NCBI RefSeq assembly: GCF_000381025.1
Contig: NZ_KB905816.1
Span: 62,001 to 126,000, forward strand
Origin: Streptomyces sulphureus DSM 40104
GTDB lineage: Bacteria; Actinomycetota; Actinomycetes; Streptomycetales; Streptomycetaceae
DNA: 64,000 bases
Direction: 5' to 3'
The translations under genes and the position numbers were made by a program. Positions 43,933 through 53,700 of this stretch are shown piece after piece. The notes under the pieces are model-generated. The model was not told where the DNA came from. It saw only the letters and a list, made by a program, of their open reading frames with translations, and searched no databases. Positions within the stretch are counted from its first letter, which is position 1. Every line of letters starts with the position of its first letter.

Positions 43933-45357
43933 ATGGCGGTCATGGACTGGTTCACCGATTCCGGCTACTGGCTGAGCAGGCTGCTCGTCCAGCGCGGCCT
44001 CGCCGCCGTCTACCTCCTCGCGTTCCTCGGTACGGCGCTGCAGTTCCGTGCGCTGCTGGGGTCGCGGGGCATGCAGCCGATCCCGCGGTTCGTCGCACGC
44101 GTCCCCTTCCGTGCCGCGCCCAGCCTCTTCCACCTGCACTACAGCGACCGGTTCTTCGCGGCGTGCGCGTGGTGCGGTGCGGCGCTCGCCGCCGCGGTCC
44201 TCTGCGGGGCCGGGGACGCGGTGCCGCTGCCCGTCTCGATGGGGCTGTGGGCGGTGCTCTGGGCGCTGTACCTGTCGATCGTCAACGTCGGGCAGACGTG
44301 GTACGCGTTCGGCTGGGAGTCGCTGCTGCTGGAGGCCGGGTTCCTGGCGATCTTCCTCGGAAACGCGGAGACGGCGCCGCCCGTGCTCGTCATGTGGCTG
44401 CTGCGGTGGCTGCTCTTCCGCGTCGAGTTCGGCGCCGGCCTGATCAAGTGGCGGGGCGACACCTGCTGGCGCGACCTGACGTGCCTCTCCTACCACCACG
44501 AGACGCAGCCCATGCCGGGGCTGTTGAGCTGGTACTTCCACCACCTCCCCCAGCGGCTGCACCGATGGGAGACCGGGGCCAACCACGTCGCCCAACTGCT
44601 GCTCCCCTTCGGCCTGTTCCTTCCGCAGCCGGTGGCGAGCGTCGCCGCAGGGCTGATGATCATCACCCAGCTCTGGCTGGTCCTCTCCGGCAACTTCGCC
44701 TGGCTCAACTGGCTCACGATCGTCATCGCCCTCGGCGCCGTCGACTTCACGCCACTCACCGGCGTGCGCGAGCAGGGCGGGGCGCCGCTCTGGTTCCTGG
44801 CTCTCACCATGGCGTTGACGCTGCTCGTCGCGGTCCTCAGCTACCGGCCGGCGAAGAACCTGCTCAGCCGCCGGCAGCAGATGAACCGCTCGTTCGACTC
44901 GCTCCACCTCGTCAACACCTACGGCGCCTTCGGCAACATCACCCGCGTACGCCAGGAGATCGTCCTGGAGGGGACCGACGAGGCGGAGCCGACGGGGGAA
45001 ACCGTGTGGCGCGCCTACGAGTTCAAGGGCAAACCGGGGGACCCGGGGAGGCGCCCGCCGCAGTGGGCGCCGTACCACCTCCGGCTCGACTGGCTGATGT
45101 GGTTCGCCGCCCTCTCCCCCGCCTACCGGCGCGGATGGTTCGAGTCGCTCGCGCTCCGGCTGCTGGAGAACGACCGGGACACGCTGCGGCTGCTGCGCCG
45201 CAATCCCTTCCCCGAGGAGCCGCCCCGCCAGGTGCGCGCGGTCCTGTACCGCTACCGCTTCACCACGCCCGCGGAGCGCAGGGAGACCGGCGACTGGTGG
45301 CACCGCACACCGGTCCGCGAGATCCTCGGGCCGGTGCGCCTGGAGGGGTCCGCGTGA
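43933..45357 (+). CDS. Lipase maturation factor family protein
   Basis: Polytopic membrane protein of the LMF1-like family (DUF1222), 474 aa. It begins MDWFTDSGYWLSRLLVQRGL at the second ATG. About ten hydrophobic segments fill the first 300 residues. Conserved blocks include VEFGAGLIKWRGDTCWRDL, TCLSYHHETQPMP and SWYFHHLP. The C-terminal soluble part has the VNTYGAFGNITRVRQEIVLE and YEFKGKPGDP segments of the family. The ATG at 43933 is listed; the in-frame ATG at 43942 gives the more typical N-terminus. The bacterial function is unknown; the vertebrate relative is needed for lipase folding. Confidence 0.9.
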   Translation: MAVMDWFTDSGYWLSRLLVQRGLAAVYLLAFLGTALQFRALLGSRGMQPIPRFVARVPFRAAPSLFHLHYSDRFFAACAWCGAALAAAVLCGAGDAVPLPVSMGLWAVLWALYLSIVNVGQTWYAFGWESLLLEAGFLAIFLGNAETAPPVLVMWLLRWLLFRVEFGAGLIKWRGDTCWRDLTCLSYHHETQPMPGLLSWYFHHLPQRLHRWETGANHVAQLLLPFGLFLPQPVASVAAGLMIITQLWLVLSGNFAWLNWLTIVIALGAVDFTPLTGVREQGGAPLWFLALTMALTLLVAVLSYRPAKNLLSRRQQMNRSFDSLHLVNTYGAFGNITRVRQEIVLEGTDEAEPTGETVWRAYEFKGKPGDPGRRPPQWAPYHLRLDWLMWFAALSPAYRRGWFESLALRLLENDRDTLRLLRRNPFPEEPPRQVRAVLYRYRFTTPAERRETGDWWHRTPVREILGPVRLEGSA

Positions 45358-45377
45358 CCCCGGGCGGGCAAGGGGCC

Positions 45378-46421
45378 TCAACCGGCGAGCGGCTCGGCGG
45401 CGAACCTCCGCATCCCCTCCGCGAACGAGACCTCGGCCCGCCACCCGAGCTCCGTCGCGATCCGCTCGGACGACGCCGTGATGTGCCGTACGTCCCCGAG
45501 GCGGTACTCGCCCGTCACCACGGGCTGCGGGCCGCCGTACGCCGAGGCGAGTGCCGTGGCCATCTCGCCGATCGTGTGCGGCTCCCCGCTGCCGGTGTTG
45601 TACGCGCGCGTCCGGCCGTCGCCGAGGTCCGGGAGGGCGCGCAGCGCGGTCTCGTTCGCCGAGGCGACGTCCTCGACGTGGACGAAGTCCCGCCGCTGCC
45701 CGCCGTCCTCGAAGACCCTCGGGGCCTCGCCGCGCTCCAGCGCCGAGCGGAAGAAGGAGGCGACGCCGGCGTAGGGGGTGTCCTTCGGCATGCCGTCGCC
45801 GTAGACGTTGTGGTACCGCAGGCTGATGGCGCGCCCTCCGGTGGAGTCGGCCCAGACGGCGGCGAGTTGCTCCTGCGCCAGCTTCGTGACGGCGTAGACG
45901 CTGCGGGGCTCGGTCGGCGCCCCCTCACGGATCGCCGAGGGCAGCAGCCGCGCCCCGCACTCCGGGCACCCCGGCTCGAACCGCCCCGCCGCCAGGTCGG
46001 CGGCGGCCCGCGCCGGGGGACGAACGGTCCCGTGGTCGGCGCACCGGTAGTCGCCCTCGCCGTAGACCACCATCGACCCCGCGAGCACGAGATCCCGCAC
46101 CCCTGCGCCCGTCATGCCGCGGAGCAGCACCGCCGTGCCGAGGTCGTTCACCGAGACGTACGGGGGCGCGTCGGCGACGCCCTTGCCGAGTCCGACCATC
46201 GCGGCCTGGTGACAGACCGCGTCGACGCCTTCCAACGCCCGTGCCACGGCGCCCTCGTCGCGCACGTCGCCCTCGATCCACTCCGGTGCGGTCGTTCCCG
46301 CCCACGGGGACCTCCCCGGGGGGACGGTGTCCAGCACCGCCGTCTCGACGCCCGACTTCTCCAGCCGGTCGACAACGTGCGATCCGATGAAACCTGCTCC
46401 ACCCGTGACAAGTACGCGCAT
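45378..46421 (-). CDS. NAD-dependent nucleotide-sugar epimerase/dehydratase
   Basis: Extended short-chain dehydrogenase, 347 aa. The Rossmann motif is VTGGAGFIGSHVVDRLEKSG, the NAG-like loop is CHQAAMVG, the Ser region is VLAGSMVVYGEG, and the catalytic pair is in SVYAVTKLAQEQ. It carries a CPECG insert before the YxxxK motif, a feature I associate with dTDP-L-rhamnose 4-epimerase-type enzymes. The ATG at 46421 starts directly at the Rossmann strand. It lies next to the kinase gene on the same strand (147-nt gap) at the edge of the PKS region, so a deoxysugar or polysaccharide role is open. Confidence 0.88.
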   Translation of the reverse strand: MRVLVTGGAGFIGSHVVDRLEKSGVETAVLDTVPPGRSPWAGTTAPEWIEGDVRDEGAVARALEGVDAVCHQAAMVGLGKGVADAPPYVSVNDLGTAVLLRGMTGAGVRDLVLAGSMVVYGEGDYRCADHGTVRPPARAAADLAAGRFEPGCPECGARLLPSAIREGAPTEPRSVYAVTKLAQEQLAAVWADSTGGRAISLRYHNVYGDGMPKDTPYAGVASFFRSALERGEAPRVFEDGGQRRDFVHVEDVASANETALRALPDLGDGRTRAYNTGSGEPHTIGEMATALASAYGGPQPVVTGEYRLGDVRHITASSERIATELGWRAEVSFAEGMRRFAAEPLAG

Positions 46422-46568
46422 GCCGGACACCGTAGGGACCCGTGCCTCACGGACGGCGCAGGCGGCTCGGCATGTCTCGGGGAAAGGCGGGGCCGCTCCG
46501 GGCCTGTCGCGGGGCGCCGCGTCAACGGTGGGCATACGGGGCGTAGTTCGATTCTTTCGGAGATCCGG

Positions 46569-47510
46569 TCACGGCACGTAGAAGTCAGGGGACAGCATTT
46601 CGGCGGCGCGGACGTTCTCCCGTGCACGTTCGATCAGCTTGGCGTTGCTGTACTCGGGGCTCTGGCCCAGGTCGACTCCGTGGTACTCGCGGCTGGCGTA
46701 GATCCAGCCTTCGGTGGCGGCGCGCACCTTGAGCATGGCGGGGAGGCGGGTGAAATCGTCGACGGGGGCGGGCGAGGTTTCCAGGTAACCGGAGAGGAAA
46801 GGCGCGGGGTCGGTTCCTTCCTCCACGAAACTCAACGTGCCCGCGAGGTCGAAGACATGCGGTCCGTGCATGACCTCGCCCCAGTCGAGAAGGCCCGCTT
46901 CCCGCCCGTCGAAACGGAATTCGGTGAGTCGCGGATCGCAGTGGAGCACACCGTCGGAGAGCTTTTCGGCGGATGCGGCCTCCATGCCTTCGCGGATCGC
47001 CTGCTGAATCCACTCGCGCCCTTCGAGGAACGGCTGTTCCGCCAGCAGCCAGTCCATGCGGGTCCAGACGAGCGTCTGCGGCAGCGGGGGGACGTCGCGC
47101 AGCGCCGCGTGAATCAGGCCGAGGGTGCGCCCTGCCAGCGCCAGGTCCGACGGGCTGTCGAGCTCGGGTGGCCGGCCCGCGACGTACTCCAACAGCCCCC
47201 AGCACCAAGGTCCTTGCTCGACGACGATACCGCCGTCCCGGGCCCGCCGGGGGGCGCCGGCCCGGACGCCGGCCCGCTCCGCCAGCTCCGCGGCACGCAG
47301 CCCGGAGGCGAACTTGACGGCCTGGGCTTGCGGCACTGCTTTCAGCACCACGCGCTCGCTCCCCGCTTCCAGCAGCCAGGTGTGCGAGTTGTAGCCGATC
47401 TGCCAGGTGCCTTCCGGCCAGGGAACCACCTCGAAACCCTCCGCCTCCCAGGAATGCAGCGGCAACTCCTCCAGGGACGGAGCCCGCGGCAGCGGGTCAA
47501 AGATCGGCAT
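46569..47510 (-). CDS. APH-fold phosphotransferase next to the PKS
   Basis: 313-aa protein of the aminoglycoside-phosphotransferase/choline-kinase fold. The N-lobe has NSHTWLLEAGSERVVLKAVP, with the ATP-binding Lys. The catalytic loop is VLHCDPRLTEFRF at residues 188-200, with the metal-binding loop LLDWGEVMHGPHVFDLAG around Asp209. The family's HxDxxxxN reads HCDPRLTE, so the loop Asn is replaced by Glu. It reads divergently from the PKS across a 275-nt gap with a PAS-LuxR-type operator. Candidate roles are phosphorylation of the polyketide, self-resistance, or an unrelated small-molecule kinase. Confidence 0.82.
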   Translation of the reverse strand: MPIFDPLPRAPSLEELPLHSWEAEGFEVVPWPEGTWQIGYNSHTWLLEAGSERVVLKAVPQAQAVKFASGLRAAELAERAGVRAGAPRRARDGGIVVEQGPWCWGLLEYVAGRPPELDSPSDLALAGRTLGLIHAALRDVPPLPQTLVWTRMDWLLAEQPFLEGREWIQQAIREGMEAASAEKLSDGVLHCDPRLTEFRFDGREAGLLDWGEVMHGPHVFDLAGTLSFVEEGTDPAPFLSGYLETSPAPVDDFTRLPAMLKVRAATEGWIYASREYHGVDLGQSPEYSNAKLIERARENVRAAEMLSPDFYVP

Positions 47511-47660
47511 AGGTTTCCCCACTTTTCTTCGAGTTGCCCTCGGACCGCCGGGACGCACGGCGAGGAAGTACCTCAACCGGCAGGCGCGCGCGACTCATGG
47601 TATTTCCGTGGACCGCTCCCGGGGAAGGGAGACGGGAATCGCACGTCGGTCTACGGCGGC

Positions 47661-47676
47661 TAGGGGAACCCCTAGG
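47661..47676. promoter_or_regulatory. PAS-LuxR (PimM-type) operator upstream of the PKS
   Basis: CTAGGGGAACCCCTAG is a perfect dyad (7-bp arms around AA). It matches the PimM/PAS-LuxR consensus CTVGGGAWWTCCCBAG at 14 of 16 positions. It lies 109 nt upstream of the PKS start and about 150 nt from the divergent kinase start. These activators control polyene and other macrolide clusters, so the site points to a cluster-situated regulator beyond the window. Confidence 0.72.
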
Positions 47677-47784
47677 GGCGCATAGGGGTGTCGACGGGAC
47701 AACTGGGCTTGCTTGTCTGTCTGTTGCTCCCGTTCGCGGAGACGTCCCGCACGATCCGATTTCATCTCTCAGGAGAGTTCTTTC

Positions 47785-50700
47785 GTGGTGGAAGAAGCCC
47801 GCGACGTCCTCGTTACCGGTATCGCGCACCGCGAGGAATCCCGTTCGCTCTGGGAGACCGCCTGGCGCGCTGTCGAGGACGCCGGTGCCGTTCCCTCCCC
47901 CGCGCACCCGGTGGTCGTGTTCGCCGATGCCGGGGACCCGCCGGAGTGGACCGCGCTCCCGGGGCTGGAGCTCCGCCCGGCCTCGGGCCGCGACCCGTTC
48001 GCGGTCGCCGTCGACTGCCTCCGCGAGGAGCCGGTGGCCCTCGTCGTCGTGTACGACGAACCGACCGGCACCGCCGCGGCGCTGGCTCGGGCGACACCGG
48101 GCGCCGACGCCCACGGCGCGCTGGCCGCGCACGAGGGACGCGCGGCGCAGCTCGCCGCCCTGCGACCGCGCTCCGAGCCCAATACCCCTGGCAATTCGGC
48201 GAGTTGGTGCTCGCCGGTCCCGCTGCTCGTGTCGGGCCGCACCGAGGCCGGGTTGCGGGCGTTCGCCGGTGACCTCGCCGGCCACCTCGTCGACCATCCG
48301 GACGTCCCGCTGCCCGACCTCGCCTTGAGCCTCGCCTCCGCGCGTACGGTGTGGCCGCACCGCACGGTGGTGGAGGCCGCCGACCGGGACTCGGCGGTCA
48401 CGGCGCTGCGTGCGCTGGCTGCGGGCACGCCAGGCGGAACGACGGTGCACACGGGGACCGGGACGGGAGCCGTGTTCGTCTTCCCGGGCCAGGGGACCCA
48501 GTGGCAGGGCATGGCGCGCGAACTCGCCGAGACAGCACCGGTCTTCGCGGAACGCCTGGCCGCGTGCGGGCGAGCGCTTCGCCCCCGCATGGACGTCGCG
48601 CTCGACGACGTCCTCTCGGGCGGCGTGCCGATGGACCGGGTCGACGTCATCCAGCCCGCGCTCTTCGCCGTCATGGTCTCGCTCGCAGAGCTGTGGCGGT
48701 CGAACGGCGTCGTCCCGCGCGCCATGGTGGGGCACAGTTTCGGGGAGATCGCGGCGGTGACCGCGGCAGGGGGCCTCTCCCTGGAGGACGGCGCCCGGCT
48801 CGTCGCCGCGGTGAGCAGCACGCTCGCCCTCCTCGAGGGAGAGGGCGACATGGTCGCCGTGGCGCTCGGCGTCGAGGAGCTGGAAGGGCTCGTCGACGAG
48901 TGGCGCCTGGAGTTGGAGAGCGCCGTCGTCAACGGGCCGCGGTCGACCGTGGTTTCCGGTCCGCCCGACGCGGCGGCGGCGCTGCTGGAACGTCTGGCCG
49001 AACGGGGCGTGCACGCACGCCGACTGCCGATCGGGATCGCCGGCCACTCGCGGCACATGGACCGTATCCGCGAGCGGCTGACAAGGGAGGCGGCGGCGGT
49101 CCGGCCCCGCGCCTCCGCGGTCCCCGTCTACGGTTCGACGGCGACAACGCCGCTCGACACCGCGCACCTCGACCCAGGGCACTGGTTCCGCAGCCTGCGC
49201 AGCACGGCGGAGTTCCAGCGCGTCACGGAGACGCTCCTGGCAGGGGGGCACCGCCTGTTCGTGGAGATCAGCCCGCACCCGGTGCTGGCGATGCCGATCG
49301 AGGAGACGGCCGCGCACGCCGGCACGGCCGCGACCGTCCTCGACACGATGCGCCGTGACGACGCGGGCCACGGCCGGTACCTGCGCGCGCTCGCCGAGTC
49401 CCACGCGCACGGCGCGGAGCCGGACTGGGCCACCGCGCTGCCCGGCGCTCGACGCGTACCGCTGCCGCCATACCCGTTCGACCGCGACGCGGCGACGGAC
49501 GGCGAGGCCGTCCGGCTGCGGGAGCGGCTGGCCGGGCTGGACGAGGGCGGCCGGCTGTCGGCCGTGGTGCGGCTCGTCGTCGACGCGCTCCCTCTGCGGG
49601 AAGGGGACGAAGCCGCGCCGTCCGCTGACTTCGGGTCACTCGGGGTGGACTCCGCCGGGTCGCTCCGCGTCCGACACCGTCTGGTGGAGAGCACCGGGTT
49701 GCGGCTGCCCGTCACGGCGCTCTTCGACCATCCGACGCCGCACGCCCTGGCGGAGGAGATGCTGCGCATGCTCTCCGGGGCGCCGGCCGCGTGCGCGGAC
49801 GAGGCGGCGGACGCCTCGCCGCCCCGGGAGGAGGCGATCGCCGTCGTGGGGATGGCCTGCCGGTTGCCGGGCGGGGTGCGTTCGCCCGCGGACCTGTGGG
49901 GGATGGTCGTCGAAGGGCGGGAGGGGGTCGCTCCCTTCCCCACCGACCGCGGCTGGGACCTCGACGCGCTCTACGACCCGGACCCCTCCCGTCCCGGCAC
50001 CTTCTACCAGCGTGAGGCGGCGCTGCTCGACGGTGTCGACGAGTTCGACGCCGCCTTCTTCGGTATCGCGCGTCGGGAGGCGCTGGCGTTGGACCCGCAG
50101 CAGCGGCTGCTGCTGGAGACGGCGTGGGAGGCGCTGGAGCACGGCGGCCTCGTCCCGGGCTCACTGCGCGGCAGCCGCACCGGCGTCTTCACCGGCGTCA
50201 TGCACCTGCCCTATGGCCGGCCGCCGCACCAGGCTGCGCCCGACCTGGAGGGCTACGTGGTGACCGGCACGGCCTCCAGCATGGCCTCCGGCCGGCTCTC
50301 CTACGTCCTGGGGCTCGAAGGCCCGGCGGTGACGGTGGACACGGCGTGCTCCTCGTCGCTCGTGGCGCTGCACCTCGCCTGCCAGGCGCTGCGCAACGGG
50401 GAGTGCGACGCGGCCCTCGCCGGCGGAGCCACCGTGATGGCGACGCCCGGGCTGTTCATCGAGTTCAGCAGGTTGCGCGCGCTGGCGCCCGACGGTCGGT
50501 GCAAGCCGTTCTCCGCCGATGCGGACGGCTTCGGCATGGCCGAGGGGGCGGGGATGCTGGTGGTGGAGCGGTTGTCGGACGCCAGGCGGCTCGGCCATCA
50601 AGTCCTCGCCGTGGTACGGGGGTCCGCCGTCAACCAGGACGGCGCGTCCAACGGACTGACCGCACCCAACGGCCCGTCACAGCAGCGCGTCATCCGGGCG

Positions 50701-53700
50701 GCGCTGCGTCATGCGCAAGTCTCCGCCGCAGATGTGGACTTGTTGGAAGCTCACGGCACCGGGACGCGGCTGGGGGACCCGATCGAGGTCCAGGCTCTGC
50801 AAGCGACGTACGGGCGTGCCCACTCCGCGGACCGCCCGCTCCACCTCGGCAGCGACAACACACACGCGGGCGTCGCCGGGCTCATCAAGGCCGTCCAGGC
50901 ACTCCGCCACGAGACGCTGCCGCCCACCCTCCACACCGACCGCCCTACGAACGCCGTCGATTGGGCGTCGGGAACCCTCGGTCTCCTCGCCGCCCCCCGA
51001 CCTTGGCCCCGGCACGACCGCCCGCGCCACGCCGCCGTCTCCGCCTTCGGTATCAGCGGCACCAACGCGCACGTCGTCCTGGGAGAAGGCGACCCGGCAA
51101 CCGAACCTTCCACAACTCCTCCGGCGTGGACGGACGTTGCCGTGCCGCTGGTGCTGTCGGCGAAGACGCCCGAGGCCCTGCACGCCCAAGCCGCCGCGCT
51201 GCACGAACACCTGACCCGGCATCCCGACGAGCCCCTCCACCACACCGCCCGCACCCTCACCCAGCACCGCACCCACCACGCCCACCGCACCCACGCCACC
51301 GGCACCCGCGCCGAGATCCTCGACCGCCTCGCCCATCCCGGCACCGTCCAGGCCAAGCCCAGCGGAATCGCCGCTCTCTACCCCGGCCAGGGGACCCAAC
51401 ACCCCGCCATGGGGCAGCAACTCGCCCGGCACTTCCCCGCTTACGCACAGGCCCTGGAGGAAGCCGCCGCCCACCTCGACCCCTTCCTCCCGCAGCCTCT
51501 ACGCACCCTTTTGGAGAACCCCGATCCCACGCACCACGCCCAACCCCTCCTCTTCGCCCACCAATACGCCCTAACCCACCTCTACCGCACACACGGCCTC
51601 ACCCTCACCACCCTCACCGGCCACTCCATCGGCGAAATCACCGCCGCCACCACCGCCGGCATCCTCACCCTCCACGACGCCACACACCTCCTCACCACCC
51701 GCGCCCACCTCATACACCAACTCCCCCCACACGGCACCATGCTCGCCATCCAAGCCACCGAACACGCAGTCCTGAGCACCCTCACCCCCACCGTCGCCCT
51801 CGCCGCAGTGAACGGCCCCCGAGCCGTCGTCATCTCCGGCCCCGCACAAGACGTCCAGCAGATCGGCGACCTGTGGCGCCGCCGCGGCCGACGCACCACA
51901 CCGCTGCGCGTCAGCCACGCCTTCCACTCTCCTCTCATGGACCCCGTCCTCGACGAGTTCAGGGAGACGGTGGAGAGCCTGCGGTTCGCCCAACCGACCC
52001 TCCCCATCGTCCCGTCGGCCGACAGCCCCCATCCGATGACGAGCCCGGAGTACTGGGTCGACCAGATCCGCAACACCGTCCGGTTCCACGACGCGGCGGC
52101 CCGGCTGCCGGAGACCGACCTCCTGCTGGAGATCGGCCCGGAGGCCACCCTCGCCGCGATGCTCGACACGGACCGCGTCGTCCTGCCCGACGCCCGACGC
52201 GGCCGCGGTGAGGTGCACACCGTGCTGGACACGCTCGCCCGTGCGCACACCCATGGCGCCTCCGTCGACTGGTCCGCGCTCCTCCCGCCCGCACCACCCG
52301 CCGACCTCCCCACCTACCCCTTCCAACGCGAGCGCTACTGGCTCAACTCGACGTCCGACACCGACACTTCACCGGGAACCGACCGACAGCCGCATCCGAT
52401 GCTTCCGCTCCGCACCGACCTGCCGGACCAGGGCGGCGTGCTGCTCTCCGGCCGGCTGGCACCGGCGAGCGACCCGTGGCTGTCGCACCACGTGGTGCGA
52501 GGCACCGTGCTGCTCCCCGGGACGGGGTTCGTCGAGCTGGCGCTCGAAGCCGCTCGCGCCGTGGGCGCCGCCTCCGTCGACGAACTGGTGCTCAGCGCCC
52601 CCATGGTCTTCCCCGAATGCAAGCCCCGCGACGTCCAGGTGTGGATCGCGCCGCCGGACGAAGGCGCCGAACGTGCGCTGCACGTCCGCACCCGCGGCCC
52701 GGGAGGCGACTGGACGCTGCACGCCACGGGAACCCTGGCGGCGCGCACCGCCGACACGAGCGCCTTCACCCCGGACTGGACCGGCGCCGACTGGCCGCCC
52801 GAGGGCGCAGATCCGGTACCGGGCGACACCTTCTACGCCGACCTGGCGGCACGCGGCTACGAGTACGGCCCGGCCTTCCGCGGGACGCGCGCCGTGTGGC
52901 AGCGGGGCGACGACCTCTTCGCCGAGGTCGCGCTCCCCGAAGGCCAGCCCGAGGGGTTCGGCCTCCACCCGGCGCTGCTCGACGCGGCGCTCCACGCCCT
53001 GCCGCTCACCGGCCGCCTCTACGAGGGCGACGAGGTGCGGCTGCCGTTCTCGTTCAACGGTGTGTCGCTCCTCGCCGCCGACGCCCGACGGCTACGGGTG
53101 CGGGTACAGACGGCGCGGTCGGGCCCGGGCGCGGCGGCCGTCAGCATCACCGACTCCTCGGGAACCCCCGTGCTCGCCCTGGAGTCGCTGACGCTGCGCC
53201 CCCTGGAACAGGGGCAGTTGGAGGCGTCGAGGCCGGTCGGGCGGTTCGCCGTCGCCTGGGAGCGGCTGCCCGACACCGGGGCGGCGTCCGAGGTGCCCGG
53301 CACCTGGCTCGTGCTGGGCGACCCGCCTCCCGGCCTCGACGCGGTGTTCCGGCACCTCCTCACCCCCGCCTCCTGGGACCGCTCGACCGCCCCCGACGGC
53401 GTCCTGGTCTGCGCGGGGCGCGCGGAGGAGCTGCTCGTCTGGCTCCACGAGGTATCGGCGCTGACGGCTCCCGTCTGGTGCGTCACGAGCGGCGCCGTAG
53501 GGGTCGGGGTGGACGATCCCGAAGCCGACGTGCACGCGGCAGGGGCGTGGGGGCTGGGCAGAGTCGCCGGGCTGGAACTGCCCGAGCGGTGGGGCGGCCT
53601 GATCGACCTCCCGGCGGAAAGCGGCGAGGCGTCCGGGCGGCTGCTCGCCGGGGTCCTCACCGGGGGCGGCGCGGAGGACCAACTCGCCGTGCGGGACGGA

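Noticed and set aside
46569-47510. Kinase called an aminoglycoside resistance gene
   Set aside because: The fold fits, but the catalytic-loop Asn is changed and no aminoglycoside biosynthesis is nearby, so a drug-specific name is unsupported.
44163-47663. Plus-strand frame of 1166 codons
   Set aside because: Overlaps the lipase maturation factor gene in another frame and runs antisense to the epimerase and kinase genes; no family resemblance.
47713-47784. PKS start at 47713
   Set aside because: The extra 24 residues (MSVCCSRSRRR...) are Cys/Arg-rich and unconserved; aggag is correctly placed only for GTG 47785.
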